Made by a program: the position numbers and the translations under genes
Assembly: GCA_023374025.1 (NCBI GenBank)
Contig: SIJG01000198.1
Location: 62,001-126,000 of the forward strand
DNA: 64,000 nucleotides
Reading direction: 5' to 3'
Origin: Heterodera schachtii
Taxonomy: Eukaryota > Nematoda > Chromadorea > Rhabditida > Heteroderidae
Shown here: positions 23,656 through 35,997 of the stretch, piece by piece
How the letters are laid out: each line of letters opens with the position of its first letter
Numbering within the stretch: position 1 is the first letter of the stretch
The notes under the pieces: model-generated
The model's database searches: none
Seen by the model: only the letters and a program-made list of their open reading frames with translations
Told to the model about the DNA's origin: nothing

Positions 23656-25309
23656 TAATAAATTATTACAATATTTGCTTTTATAAATATATTTTTAGAT
23701 GATATTAATTTATTTAAATTATGCCCTCGTCATTGTAACTGTCTAATTTGTAGTCAATGGATCCATAATAGCGCTTTTTATTGCTTGCATTTTTATACGT
23801 TATTAATTGATTAATTAATTTTTAATTCACAAAGCATTAAGTAAATGTGCTCTGGTATTCTGATTGTTGGCTTATTTAAAAAAATAATTATTAATTTTTT
23901 TTTAATTTTTGATTTATGTTTTATTTTAATTTTAACATTTCATTCAATGAATTCATTCCGGCAAATTGCCTTTTTTTTCCAATATTTTTTTTTGGTGTTT
24001 CTTACGCATTCGATAAGAAAATTCAAGAGTTTTTTTGCATATTTATTAATTTATTTTTCTTAAAAATATGTTATATTATTTACAATTTTTTTTTAAATAT
24101 CCCGGTCTTTTATTTATTTTTTGGATTAATTGTTAAATTCATTTTTATTTTTAAAATAAAATGTTTATCAAATTATAATTTTATTTATATTGAATAAATA
24201 TTCGGAAATATATTTATATATACAAAACAAAATTTATTTTCCAATTTAATATTTTATTCTATTATCGTATTCATTTCAACATTTATTTTTCTATTTTTTT
24301 CATCAGTAATAAATTAATTTATTTTAATTTTTTACTGCCAACTTTCATGTTATATTTTTCTTTTTTTTATTCTCATTTATCTGGATCGCATTTATTGTCT
24401 ATGACGATTTGGGACTATTTGAGCTATTTGTTTTTTATTTTTTGCTTATTTTTAAAATTAATTTTTTCTTTTAAAAATTCTCCACAATAAATGCATATTT
24501 AAAAGAAATACGAAAATTTTTCTTTAAGTTATTTAACTTTTGTGCGTTATTATTATTTGTTTTTATTTGGTATTAATTGAAGAATTAATAAATATAAATG
24601 AATTAAATTTTAGTTTTGATATGCCATTAACTAATTTCGCTATTTTTTGGAAAGTTTGTTAATACGCGTTTTTTCTTTACATCGAATTATAATTAAATAT
24701 TATTAAGTTAATTTAAAATCATTTTTTAGTTTGTAATATTTTTTAATTTGCCAGCATTATAATTATATTAAAAGTATTAAACTTATATTTTTTATATAAA
24801 TTTTTTGAATTAATTGATTAATTAAATTAAATATAAAAAATTTGTTTTTCATCCAAAATGAAAAATTATTTTTGTTTGGTACTGAAGATGAGAATGATTG
24901 GAGAAAGTTTGTAGTGACAGTAATTTATAAAAGGAATTTTTACATAACTTCTTTGCAATGCCAACAGATCCAAAGGACGGAAAATAACAGACAAAAAATG
25001 TTACGCTAATTGAACATCAAAAATAAAATTAAAAACCTGTAGAGTACCTATAATCGCACATGCCAAAATAAATGAAAATATGGAAATGGTTATTTATCCT
25101 ACCGAACTGTAAAGGCGATCCAATTGAGAAGCTATTAGCAGAACAGATATTAGGCTTAAAATCAATTTCAAAAATTCAATTTTTAAATTTTGTTCATTAA
25201 TTAAAGCAATATTTAATAAATTACATCGAAACAATTTTTAAAAATGTTTAAAATATAATATTTTCATTAAAAAAATAATGAAAGTTAAAATTTTAGAAAA
25301 AAAATCAAA

Positions 25310-25455
25310 ATTTTTTTCCGTTCCCGGCGGGATTCCCGTTAAAATTGACGGGATTTTTACGGGAACGGAAAAAAGCGGGAATCCCGTTCGAGAATCCCGC
25401 CACGTTCTTTTTCGTTTTCCCGTTCCCGGAAAAATTTTTTACCGGGCTCTATTTT
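25310..25455 (-). mobile_element. CCGGGA-type GC tract, unpaired TIR end
   Basis: GTTCCCGGCGGGATTCCCGT, GACGGGATTTTTACGGGAAC and GCGGGAATCCCGTTCGAG are cryptically simple words. Read on the minus strand, the right border is TAGAGCCCGGTAAAAA, similar to the TAGAGTTG ends at 52820 and 13358. No left terminus was found. The frames through it are repetition artefacts. Confidence 0.45.
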
Positions 25456-27179
25456 TTGAGTATATACAGTAATTGGTTGAGAGTAATATCTAGTACTATT
25501 AAAAATTGCATAATTTTATTTTCCGATTTAATAATATGCAAAATGAATGCAATTTGAAATTTAAATTGCAGATATCATAAAGAAAATTGCTATATAATAA
25601 AAGCATTTAAATAAATCCCCATGGTGTCCAATTCAAATTAATTAATGTGAGCTTTTTTAATTAAGGATTTAAATGACAATAGCATAAGCAAAAATTCAAT
25701 TAGAAATAAAATAAAAATTGCAAATTTAATCTTGCTTTTCCTCCCTTTGTATTAATCAAATCGCAAAAATTTTTGGCAGGTCCAACGGAGTTGGGCCTTA
25801 TGAACGAACGGACCGATCAGTATTTTAATTGTAAGTGATTTTTGGCACCAAAAAATAAGTTTCAATAAATAAATAAATGTTTAAAATGTAATTTTGATTG
25901 GGTGGCGTAACTTAACACAGCGAATGTTCCAATGCAAATTAAATGTAAAATTGGAGGGATGGTGCAAAATTGGAAATTATTATTTCTCGTAAGGAATCGC
26001 TGCCAATTCCGAAAAAACCAATGCAAAAAGTTCGTAAATTTCAATGAATTGCGGTTTTTATCAATTTATATTTTATCACAACTTTTTTCCGTTTCTATTT
26101 TTTTGGCCTTTTCATTGCTTTTTATGCTAATTCAATTTGAGAATTAAACAGCTTTTTAATTGGTTTAGTTTATTTTTAGCTTGTTTAATCTCTACTTCTT
26201 CTTCTCTGATTGGTTCCCAACAAAAAAATTATGAAATAAATATTTTATATTAAAAAATACTTTCCATTATTGAAAATGTTTTTCATTTTGAATATAAGTT
26301 AAATTATTATTATTTGTCAATTAATTCTAAAAATGTGAAATATTTTTTTATTAAACAACTCTTCACATTTTAATTGAGCTCAAATCCCAAAAAGGGTTTT
26401 TAATTATTTAACAAAATTAATAATAGATTTTGTCAAATACACATTTTTGTACATTTTTAGGTAAACAATATTATATTTCTTTATTATTTGATTTTGTTTA
26501 TTTATTTTATGCTCTTATTATGAGTTTTTATTGAATTTTAAAATTATTTACGATTTTATTTTCGGTGTTGGAAGCCCATCGAAAATTGGCCTATGATCCC
26601 CTCCCCTCAAGACTCCTTCGCAAAAATTCTGGTTGATTGACCTACGCCCTTTTAATGTGTTTTTGATTTAAAAAAATACATTTGAATTAATTACATTTAA
26701 ATTTCTCGGTTCCCGAGTCGAAAAATTTCTCGGGTTTTTTGGGTCTTGGTTCTCTTATCGTTTCCAGGGGTAATTCTTCTGCAAAAGCTTCGAAGTGATT
26801 AAAGATGATTTTTCAAAATAACTTTTTATAGTATTGTAAAGAAAAAGTTGAAAATTGACAAATTTTCATCTTTTATTAATCCATTAGAAACTTTCTTTGT
26901 TTTTTAAATTATTAGATTATATTTTCCTGTTTCTTTCAAAATGATTGTCTCATATTTTTTCGTCGGAATATGTAAAATTTCTTGCATTTTTTATATTCTT
27001 TTCCATTTTTTCTATAATATAAATGTAAGTTTTACCCACTAGAATATTTTTTTCTGTTTTATTTTTGCTTTTTTCTATATTCATTTTATATCGCTTATTA
27101 TTTTAAATCTAATTTTATTTATTCGCTTTATATTAAAATGTTTAATTCGCTTTATATTAAAATCTTTATATTTAAATAT

Positions 27180-27570
27180 TGTTTGGTTATTTTATAATAT
27201 GGAATGTCTCTTTCTCTATTTTTTTTATGTTAAACTCTTGTTTCTCTCTCTACGGCTTTGCTTCTCCATCACGCGTCACTTTAATTTAATACATATATAA
27301 ATTTTACTTATTTATTTTTTTAATAGATTATTATGCATAAAATAAGCAGTGTTTTTTCGCTTTTTAGCTCTTTGATTAAATATATTATTTTATATTGTAT
27401 ATTTAGTATTTAAATTAAAATTATTTCTTATTTTTGTGTGTTGAGTTTTAAAATTCATTAATTAATTTTGGTCTCATAATTTTTTTTTGAGCTTTCTCTC
27501 ATTTGTTTAGCAATTTGTCGAAATGTTTTTTTGTTATTCTCCTTTTCTATAATTTTTTGTTTTCATAATC
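27180..27570 (+). repeat. Dispersed repeat family A, divergent copy
   Basis: TATAATATGGAATGTC, TTAAACTCTTGTTTC, a CG-bearing variable stretch and CACTTTAATTTAATACATAT follow family-A order. The following GTGTGTTGAGTTTTAAAATT and TTGTCGAAATGTTTTTTTG blocks recur at 13080-13200, and the first also at 56855-56885. Confidence 0.5.
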
Positions 27571-27895
27571 GTATTCTTACAGCCCTGTTAGTCAAACTTA
27601 GTTTATTTTCTCTCTAAGTGTTATTCACTTTTTAAAAAAAAATTTATTGGAAATTTCGTTTCTATTACTTAGGGTGGAACATAAGTTTTGATACCCAAAT
27701 TTTTCCAATGTTTAAAAATTCATAACTTTTTTAATTCTTAATAAATTCATTTACTTTCTTTTTTATTTTGTAGATTGTTATGTTCTCTTTCATAATGACT
27801 TTTTTATCTTTTCACAAAAAAATTTTATGAATTAATTAGTCCCAAGAAAGCCGATTTTGGTGTCAAAATCATTGGAAAAATTTGGGTATCAAAAC

Positions 27896-28056
27896 GGCTA
27901 CCCGACATTTGAGGACTTGACATTTGAGGACCCGACATTTGAGGACCCGACTTTTGAGGACCCGACATTTGAGGATTTGACATTTGAGGACCCGACATTT
28001 GCGGATATTCCCGACATTTGAGGACCCGACTTTTGAGGACCCGACATTTGAGGATA
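27896..28056 (-). repeat. Minisatellite, left arm (10 units of 15 bp)
   Basis: Ten units ending CATTTGAGG or a variant. Units 2 and 6 from the outside carry TTGAC instead of CCGAC, two units have CTTTTGAGG, and one unit has GCGGATATTCC. The same variants appear in corresponding positions of the right arm. Confidence 0.9.
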
Positions 28057-28937
28057 TACACAATTTCAAAAAAAAAATGAATGAAAATTTTATTTATATC
28101 ATTAAAAAAAGAGAAAAAGCCATTCCCGAGGGCCATGGAAGAAAATTATAAATTGTACCAAATGCTGGTAAGCCCTTATCAATCTTTGATTATTTTGGAA
28201 AGTTTCATAATTCAAAAACAATTTAAGATTAATTACTTCATTAAATAGTACTTGTGTTTTGGTAATTCATGAAGATCCCCTTTTTTCTATTAACATGTGG
28301 AATCATTGTTAGGACCACAAGTCCAAACAAGAATGAATTTATAATACTTTTTAATATTCAGAGTCATTAATTATTGTTCTGAAGAAAGGAGAACGGATTG
28401 AATGAGTTTAACCAACTCTCAGGGGATAGTATTCGAGAAAGAAAAAAACATACAGAGACAAGATTTGTTTATAGAACAGAGCCCGGAATTTTAAATCATT
28501 TTTATTTTCTTGAAAAAATTTGCTCAAAATCTGTTAACAAATCGCATTAGAATAATTTCATGAAAATCAATGAATTAAAAAAATTCGTCTATTTTTAAAT
28601 ATATTTTAATTTACAACTTTTTGTGTTAAATGCGTTCCAAAATGATCAAAGATTGACAGGAGCTTCCCAGCTGGTATAATTAATATCGTGTTCAATTGCT
28701 GTTAATCTGAGCAAAATGAATATTAGGATGACTTGTAACTCATTAAGAAAGAAAAAGACTGTTAATCTCCAAAATTAAATTTAAATTAATTATTTATGCT
28801 GTCAAAATATTTAAATTATTCGGTTGTCCTTAATGCTTTTTGACACATTGCACCCGTTGGCCTTTGGGAAAGGCCTGTTTCTATTTTTTATAATGATATA
28901 AATAAAATTTTCATTCATTTTTTTTTGAAATTGTGTA

Positions 28938-29098
28938 TATCCTCAAATGTCGGGTCCTCAAAAGTCGGGTCCTCAAATGTCGGGAATATCCGCAAATGTC
29001 GGGTCCTCATATGTCAAATCCTCAAATGTCGGGTCCTCAAATGTCGGGTCCTCAAATGTCGGGTCCTCAAATGTCAAGTCCTCAAATGTCGCACCACG
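28938..29098 (+). repeat. Minisatellite, right arm (10 units of 15 bp)
   Basis: Ten units of CCTCAAATGTCGGGT. Reading from the inside outward, unit 2 has AAAAGT, unit 3 is followed by the insertion AATAT, unit 4 begins CCGCAAATG, unit 5 ends TCAAAT and unit 9 ends TCAAGT, exactly as in the left arm. The arms differ at unit 5 (ATATG), unit 7 and the outermost unit. Confidence 0.9.
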
Positions 29099-29123
29099 AT
29101 CAAAACTTATGTTCCACCCTAAG

Positions 29124-32100
29124 TAATTCTCGGATAATTGTGAGTAAAAGCGCTCCGCAGAAAATTTTTTCGGATAAAATTTCGTATTGGTTTTTGAACA
29201 TGTAATAAAGAATTTGTCAATTGACCCGAATCCCGAAACACTTGTGATTTTTTAATAATTTTTTTTTATTTTTTTCTCGTATTTTCCACATAGCGTTGAC
29301 GCGCTTCTGTCATTTCATCTGTCTCGTCAATGCAACAATCAAACGCGAAATCTTTTTATGGTTTGAAATTTTTAATTATGTTTTAATAATTCAAATAATT
29401 TTAATTACATTGTTATTTTTCCAACCATTTTCATTAGCCTAATTATTTGTTTTTAATTTAGAATTTAAATAACCAGATAATTGAAGCAAATATTCTCGAA
29501 TAAAAGTAAATGTGCAAATTTTGGTAATTTTAAAATTTTTTAATATTAATTACTGAAAAATTATTAATGTTTAATTTAATTTTTCTATGATAGGGGCCAT
29601 TAAAGGAAAATGACCCGCAAAAAATTTAAACAATTTTAATAATTATTTTTTTATCAACTTTAATAAATATATGAATTTTTAAGCTAATGCTTCTTTTTTT
29701 ATATTCTAATATTCCGATTTTTCTTTTTAATATTTTAATAGCATTTAGTTTTTAATTTACATTTAAAAACTAAATGAATTGGTAATTAGTGAAATAATTG
29801 GTTTAATAATTGTAAATAAATTTATGCCTCAATAATGTTTTATAAAATTAATTATTTATAGCTGTTTAATTTATCAATGTATATTAAAAGTTAATTTCTT
29901 TTTAATTATAAATTAATGTTCAGCTGTTCTCAATTAATGAATGACTTTTGTAGAATTTTTTTATCTTGTTCTTTAATAACATATAAACAAATAATATATA
30001 TTTGTAATTTTTTTACTTAAACTTTTTTATCATAATAATTTAAATGTAATTTTTTTCTTAATTTTATTTTTCATCAATTTATAAATGAATGTTCAGTTTT
30101 TTTTTTATTAATTTGATTCTTTTTATAAGATTATCCTTTTTTGTATCTTAAAATTTTTAATTGAATTAATTAATTTGTTAAATCGTCTCCTGTTGATTTT
30201 GTTTGGAAAAACATAATGTTAAATTATTTAAATGTTCTCTTCCTTGGGCATAATTATATTATTATTTTTTGATAAATTATCAATTCCTTTACTTTTAACT
30301 AAATTCTTTAATTTAATTAATATCATTTAAATTTTTTTTTTAATTTTAATTCTTTCTTAATTTCCATGGCACTAGTAGACCGTAATTAGCATTGTTCTTC
30401 CAGCGCCTTTGAATTCATTTAAATATTTATATACTTATTTTTATTGTTTTAATAATTTTTTTTCATTTAAATTTTTGTTTTGTTTTTTAAATAAGTTTTT
30501 TCCTTCTGTTTTATTCTATTTTTTTATTAAATATAACAAAAAAATCATATTATTCCCAATAAAAATAAAATTTAATTATATTTAATAAAATAAATATTTA
30601 TTTTTGAGAATATAATAATCATTTGACATTTTTTATGTCATTTTTATGCTTAATCGCGAACAAAATTTGCTTACAATTCAAAATGAACAGGATATTATTA
30701 TATAAGTGCTGAACACCAGATGCACTTTCCGATTTTTATGATTTATTATTTTAAATTCAAGTTCTTTTTTCATGGAAATATATTAAAAAATGAAATTAAT
30801 TGCCCTTTCATAATAAATTAATATTAAAATATTTCTGGAGGATTTGGGTTCTTTACATCGTATACATTTTTAAAATATTTTTTTATTTTAAAAAAAATTT
30901 CTTTTTTATAAAATTTAACTAGCATTTCTCAGAATTAATTGTTTAATTTTCTACTATTCTCAAATATTTTTATTCTATATTAATTGAAATAAATAAATAA
31001 ATTTTTTTTTTATTTTTAATTTTCTTGAATTGTAAATTTATTAATTATTACTTAATTTATTTGTATCATTTTTCATTCTTTTAGTTATTTGATTTCATTT
31101 TTGATTACTTAATTTTAAATTTTCACGAATTAATATTTTTTCCATATTTTTAGCAAATTTGATTTTCAAATTCCTTTTTAACGATTTATTGTTTTTATAT
31201 TCAAATTCTTTTTTCACGGAGAAATACAAAAAATGAAAATAATTATAATTTTCTTATTTATGTTAATAGCCTTAAGTTTAACTGAATTTTTAAAAATTGA
31301 ATGTTTTAAATAATTAAAGGGAATAAATTGTTTAATGAATAGTTATCATTTGATTAGCATTAATGAAGTAGCTTTTATTTTTTTAATTTGATTCATATAA
31401 ATTGTTAATTTGTTTTGAAATAATTTGCGTTTGTTTTAATTGTTTATAATATTTATTATGGAAAAGCTTAAAATTATGTTAAAGGAAAAATTCAAACAAA
31501 AATAAATAATTTTAAAAAGCAAATTTAATTTTCTATAAACTTTCGGTTTTTTAAATTCTCTCCAAAAATGAAAAGAAAAGTTTAAATAATTATTGAAGAA
31601 TTAATTATTTAATTTTCTGACTATTTTAATATTCCATATTAACTGAATAAAGAAATCTTTTTTTTTCTAATTTTTCATTTCCTTTAGCTTATATTTTTAC
31701 TCGTGTTATAGTTTGACTTTTTTAAATACGATTAATTTTTTATTCTTTATTAGAAGAATTTGTTTAATGTTCTTCTATTCTTATATGTATATATTTTCAT
31801 TCGTATATTTTTAGTTTATTTAAAAATAATTATTTTTAATTTTCTTTAACTCATGTATTGGGTCATGTGTTACTACGCACCCTTCATGGCTAAATTATTT
31901 ATATATTTAGTTTAAGAGCACTTCGATTAATAGTTTTATTTTTTGATTTTTTTTATAATCTTCTGAGATTTCCATTTTAATAAAAATATTAATGTTTTAA
32001 TGTTGTTTATTTATTTTTTTAATTCGGATTTGTATTTGGTTTTATTTAATCGCGCACCTTTAATTCTCATTTTTCCATAACTACAAAGTTCGTAACCGTA

Positions 32101-34759
32101 CTAACATTTTGTCAATAAGCCTTTATTTTATTGATACTTTCATAAATATATCAAATAATTTTTTATAATATATTTGATAATAATTTTAATTACAAACCAA
32201 AAATATAATTCCGTGAATTTTTTTATTTTTTTTATAAAATTATTCATTTATGTTGAATTTCAAAATGAAAAATTTAAAATTTTTTATATAAATATATAAA
32301 TAAAAATAATAATTAATAAGCAGAATTCTTTTCATTTTGTTTATAATTGCTTTTAGGAATAACTAAAATTATTACTATATTTAATTATATTAAACATTGT
32401 TTGTTGGCTGTTAAAAATACATTAATTAGTTTTATCTCATGTTCTATAAGGTTATTTATGATGATGATACGCACTAAAAAACTATCCATTAAGTGATGTT
32501 AGTTTATTTTCTTTTTTATTTTGTTTCATTCTTTTTTTTTAATATTCTATTGTATATTTTAATGTTTACATTTTTTTTATCGCTTCTTTAATTACATAAT
32601 TTTCAACTATTTTATTTATTTATTAATCTTTTGGTTTTTATCCGATTCTCTCGCTTGATTCTCTTGAGCATTAATCTTCGACGCATAATTTTATATTAAA
32701 GGTATAAAATCATTTTGATTTTGCTTATTTTGTTGTAATTATTTTGCTTCTCATTAATTTCTTTTTTTTTTCCTAAATTCTTTTCAATTTCTTTTTTTGC
32801 AATGATAGAATAAACCGTTTATTAAACAGTTTCATCATTTTTCGTTTTTTATTTTAAAATAATTTTCTTTTTATAATATTTTTTAAAGATAAATTGTTAA
32901 TACTTCTTTCACTTTTTAACTGTTTAATTTTTAAAATTTTATTGTATTAAAATTGTATAGAATTTTAAAAAAATCAAAAAAAAAGAAAATGTTAAGAAGA
33001 TCAAAACCAGAAATTGTTAACATACGTTTTAATCTATTATTTAAAATAAATTAGATTTTAATAGCGTTTTGGGTAATTAAATCAATATAAAATATCAAAA
33101 TTTTTATTTTAAAGGCATTCATTCGAATAATAATTTGCAGTAAAAATAGTTTATTTATTTCGAATTTTTGCATTTAAAAATAAATTTTCCTTCTGCCTAA
33201 ATCAATCTTCAAAATTGTATTTTACTTAAAAGATAAAAAAAAATATTTACCGATCTCGCTTCATTTCAATAAAAACTTAAAAAGCTGAAAGTGTTCTTTT
33301 GCCAAGTGACGAGTGATAGAAGATGGGGATTTAAAAAAACGTAAATTTAAAAAAGGAAAATGAATAGTAAAAAACAAAGGAATGTACAATAAGCTAAAGG
33401 AAAATGGTTATCGAATTGGGCATTTTTCGTCCCAATTCAATAATAGAACATTTAAAAATTGAAACTCTAAAGGTTTTAAGCACGATTTAATAAATTCAAA
33501 ATAATATGCTTCTATTTTTATATCTAATAAATTAATATGTAATTTTTTCATTTTTCAATTTGTTAAAATTATTTGCTTCGGTTCATTTTAAAGTTTACTT
33601 TCTAAACTTAATATTTTTAATAAAGTCATATAATGTTTATTTCTTATTTTCTTTAAATTCTTGTATTCGTCGCTGGATTATTGAGAATTTCATGAGTGTT
33701 ATAATAGGTGTATTTTGTTTATTATTTCATTAATACAATAATTTTATAAAATTTAATTTACATACAAACTAATTTTTAAAATTTCCATAAATTATAATTT
33801 TTTTGATAACTTATCAATTACTTAGCTTTTTCACAATTGCATTTTATTTATTTATTTTTTGTTTTTTCCTATAACTCATATATATATTTTAATGAGTTGA
33901 TTTATTAAATTATCACAAATTTATAACAACCTTATAATTCATTTTATTTTAGTCAAATTTAATTCAATTTAATTCATTTTTTGATTTAATTTAAAGATAT
34001 TTTTTTTATTCTCTTGTTTTGAATCAAAAAAAGAAAATCACACACTCGACAGATGCATTTATTCATTTTTAACATATACAAAATATAGTCGATAATAATT
34101 TGAATTTTAAATAAAAGTCTTAAAAAATAATTTAGTTTGAAAATTGTCTATTTTTTTCGTTCTTATTTGGTTTATTTTAACATTTCCGTTTTTATTTCCG
34201 ACATAATTTTTATTTAATAAAACATTTTATACAATTTGTCGGCCCCTTTGTGTAATTTTATCAAAAAAAACACGCCATAAAAGTTTTAATCAAAATTATA
34301 AGAAAATTATACATTGTTTTCATTCTGTAATTTATTCTTTTAATTTCTATATTTTGCATTGTTTTTTCATTCTAATTTTAGCACATATCTTTGAATTTCA
34401 TTTGATTCGTTACTTTATTTAATTCAAAAAATGTTTTATTTAAGCACATCTATTGACCTAAATTAAAATATTTTAATTAAAATTATTTTGTTTACATATA
34501 CAAAAATTATTAAATAGACCGAGTCAATGGGTACGGTCAATAGGTACGGTCAATCGGTTAATAATTTCTTTTCTCGTTTTTGATCCCATTCAATAAAATA
34601 TTTAATTATACCATTTTATAAATATCTACTAATCTTCATCAAATTTATATATTCTTTACATTAATTTAATTTTCAATAAGTGTCAATTTTATTTTTAATT
34701 ATGATTCAATAATTTATTTTAGTTTCTTATTTCCTTTAAATTCTTGATCTGTCTTACTC
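29124..34759. other. T-rich intergenic DNA, no gene seen
   Basis: Degenerate dispersed repeats, for example ATTAATGTTCAGCTGTTCTC at 29923 and AATGAATGTTCAG at 30085, both also seen at 14796. The segment 34090-34270 resembles 22790-22850 (GTCGGCCCCTTT followed by a TATCAAAAAAAACACGC-type block). No gene, RNA or element border can be supported. Confidence 0.5.
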
Positions 34760-35173
34760 GATCTTTTGGTGCTAGGTCGTTTCGTAAAATCCGCCACCTT
34801 GGGCGTTTCGTAAAATCCGCCATTTTTGCGAATTTTTCGACAAAACACGGCATAACTTTGCTTGAAGGCAACCAAATTTTACATTCTTGGTACCTTTAGA
34901 TAGCCAAGCTTTTTCTCTATAAGCCTGCAAAATTTCAAACAAAATTATATAATTTAAAATAAGTTATGTCAGAAACAGTACTTATTTTCATACAACTTTT
35001 TCTAAAGTTGACCAAATTTTTTAAAATTTTGCAGGCTTATAGAAAAAAAGCTTGGCTATTGAATAGTACAAAGAATGTAAAATTTGATTGCTGTTATGTA
35101 AAGTTATGCCATGTTTTGTCTAAAAATTCGCTAAAATGGCGGATTTTACGAAACGACCCAGCACGGATCTTTT
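34760..35173. mobile_element. GGTGCTA foldback element, 398 bp, with 8-bp target duplication
   Basis: The element proper is 34768-35165, flanked by GATCTTTT on both sides (34760-34767 and 35166-35173). The left end is GGTGCTAGGTCGTTTCG; the right end, inverted, is CGTGCTGGGTCGTTTCG. The left arm carries two tandem GTTTCGTAAAATCCGCCA units, the right arm one. Pairing continues through GACAAAACACGGCATAACTT, TTTTACATTCTTGGTAC and CTATAAGCCTGCAAAATTT to the centre near 34975. A 76-codon plus-strand frame over the right arm has no features and is an artefact. Confidence 0.88.
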
Positions 35174-35389
35174 CAATTGACGTGAGGTTAATATGAAATT
35201 TTTGTTTATTTTTTCATTAAAATTCGATTTGTTTTAATCAATTACGCTGTTTTGGTCTAATTATTTTTTAATTTTCTTATTTATATAATATTTCATTAAT
35301 TTAGAAAATATTTTTCCATTTTAATGCCTATTTTGAGTGTTTTTATTTCCTTAAAGTGTGAAATTTTAAAGAGCAAAAAAAAATTTTTT

Positions 35390-35660
35390 AAAAAAAGTCT
35401 AAGTCTTGAGTCTCGTAAAGTTTTTGATCTCGATTGTCACTATATTTTCGACATCTTTTTTAAATTTTTATTTGCCCGTTAAAATATTTTAGCGATTGAG
35501 ATGGACAATTAATTAAAAGAAAAATGTCGAGACCGAATCAAGAGAGACTCGAGAAGAGAATCGACCTCGAGATTCAACACGCGAGACCCAAAAAACTCGT
35601 GACTTTTCTTGAGTCGAGTGAGACTCGAGACCGAGATTTTAAAAAAAGCTTTTCTTGTAC
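35390..35660. repeat. Cryptically simple GAGACTCGAG tract
   Basis: AGTCTTGAGTCTCGTAAAG at the left and GAGACTCGAGAAGAG, CGACCTCGAGATTC and GAGTCGAGTGAGACTCGAGA on the right form a long low-complexity tract with inverted character. Similar wording occurs at 42505-42590 and 57265-57330. Termini are not clear. Confidence 0.45.
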
Positions 35661-35997
35661 ACCTAAAAACGGATTAAAAAATTTAAATACTTAAAAAATT
35701 AATTTTTTAAGATTATCCCAACAACCAGGAAGATTTGGAATTAGTGTTCCTCCACGGGCCATTAATACAAAACTCGTATAAAAAAACATTTATATTCAGA
35801 TTGCTAATTTAGGTATTTTTGTTTTCTTTTCTTTAATCATGGTCTAGACGATGAAGAATAAGAAGAAATGATGATGGCGCCTTAATTAATATCTTTATTA
35901 TTTTTATCAATATTAATATTTATTAGTCATTATTAATTTTTAGTAATTATTTTTCAGATTTATTTTATTGTAAGTTGGGTTGGTTATACTACTCGTT

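Larger units (their letters stand above)
22381..27660. other. AT-rich intergenic DNA, no gene seen
   Basis: Contains repeat copies at 23483-23655 and 27180-27470, a CCGGGA-type tract at 25315-25450 and an unpaired CAGGGCACCCAAG-type end near 23024. The segment 24880-25170 is less T-rich than its neighbours and shows no homology to the dispersed families; several short frames with ordinary codon mix occur there, but none is continuous. No gene can be called. Confidence 0.5.
27888..29106. mobile_element. 1.2-kb foldback with 15-bp minisatellite arms and 8-bp target duplication
   Basis: The element proper is 27896-29098, flanked by ATCAAAAC on both sides (27888-27895 and 29099-29106). The left end is GGCTACCCGACATTTGAGG; the right end, inverted, is CGTGGTGCGACATTTGAGG. 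Each arm has ten tandem units of CCTCAAATGTCGGGT (or its complement), followed inward by ATATACACAATTTC and ATGAATGAAAATTTTATTTA. Pairing resumes at TCAATCTTTGATTATTTTGG (28178) against its inverse near 28640; the right arm has about 165 bp extra at 28680-28845. No transposase. Short frames of identical peptide sequence on opposite strands are produced by the minisatellites. Confidence 0.88.
27668..29123. mobile_element. Small TIR element interrupted by a foldback insertion
   Basis: The host element comprises 27668-27895 and 29107-29123 (245 bp when the insertion and one target copy are ignored). Its ends CTTAGGGTGGAACATAAG and the inverted copy are perfect, and pairing extends inward through GTTTTGATACCCAAATTTTT to CCAATG (27705-27710 against 27870-27875), more than 40 bp in total. 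TA flanks both ends in mirror position (ATTA and TAAT), compatible with a TA target site. The right arm is split by the element at 27896-29098. Confidence 0.8.

Noticed and set aside
23845..24197. Overlapping 72- and 93-codon plus-strand frames as Phe-rich membrane proteins
   Set aside because: Composition is exactly what T-rich DNA yields (Phe, Leu, Ile, Tyr), with no start context, signal or homology that I recognise.
27896..28056. CRISPR-like array
   Set aside because: The 15-bp units are directly adjacent with no spacers, lie in inverted arms of a mobile element, and the genome context is eukaryotic.
27825..28136. Minus-strand frames of 103 and 66 codons, and plus-strand frames at 28925-29205, as repeat proteins
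   Set aside because: They translate the 15-bp minisatellite of the foldback arms. The same peptide appears on opposite strands because the arms are inverted.
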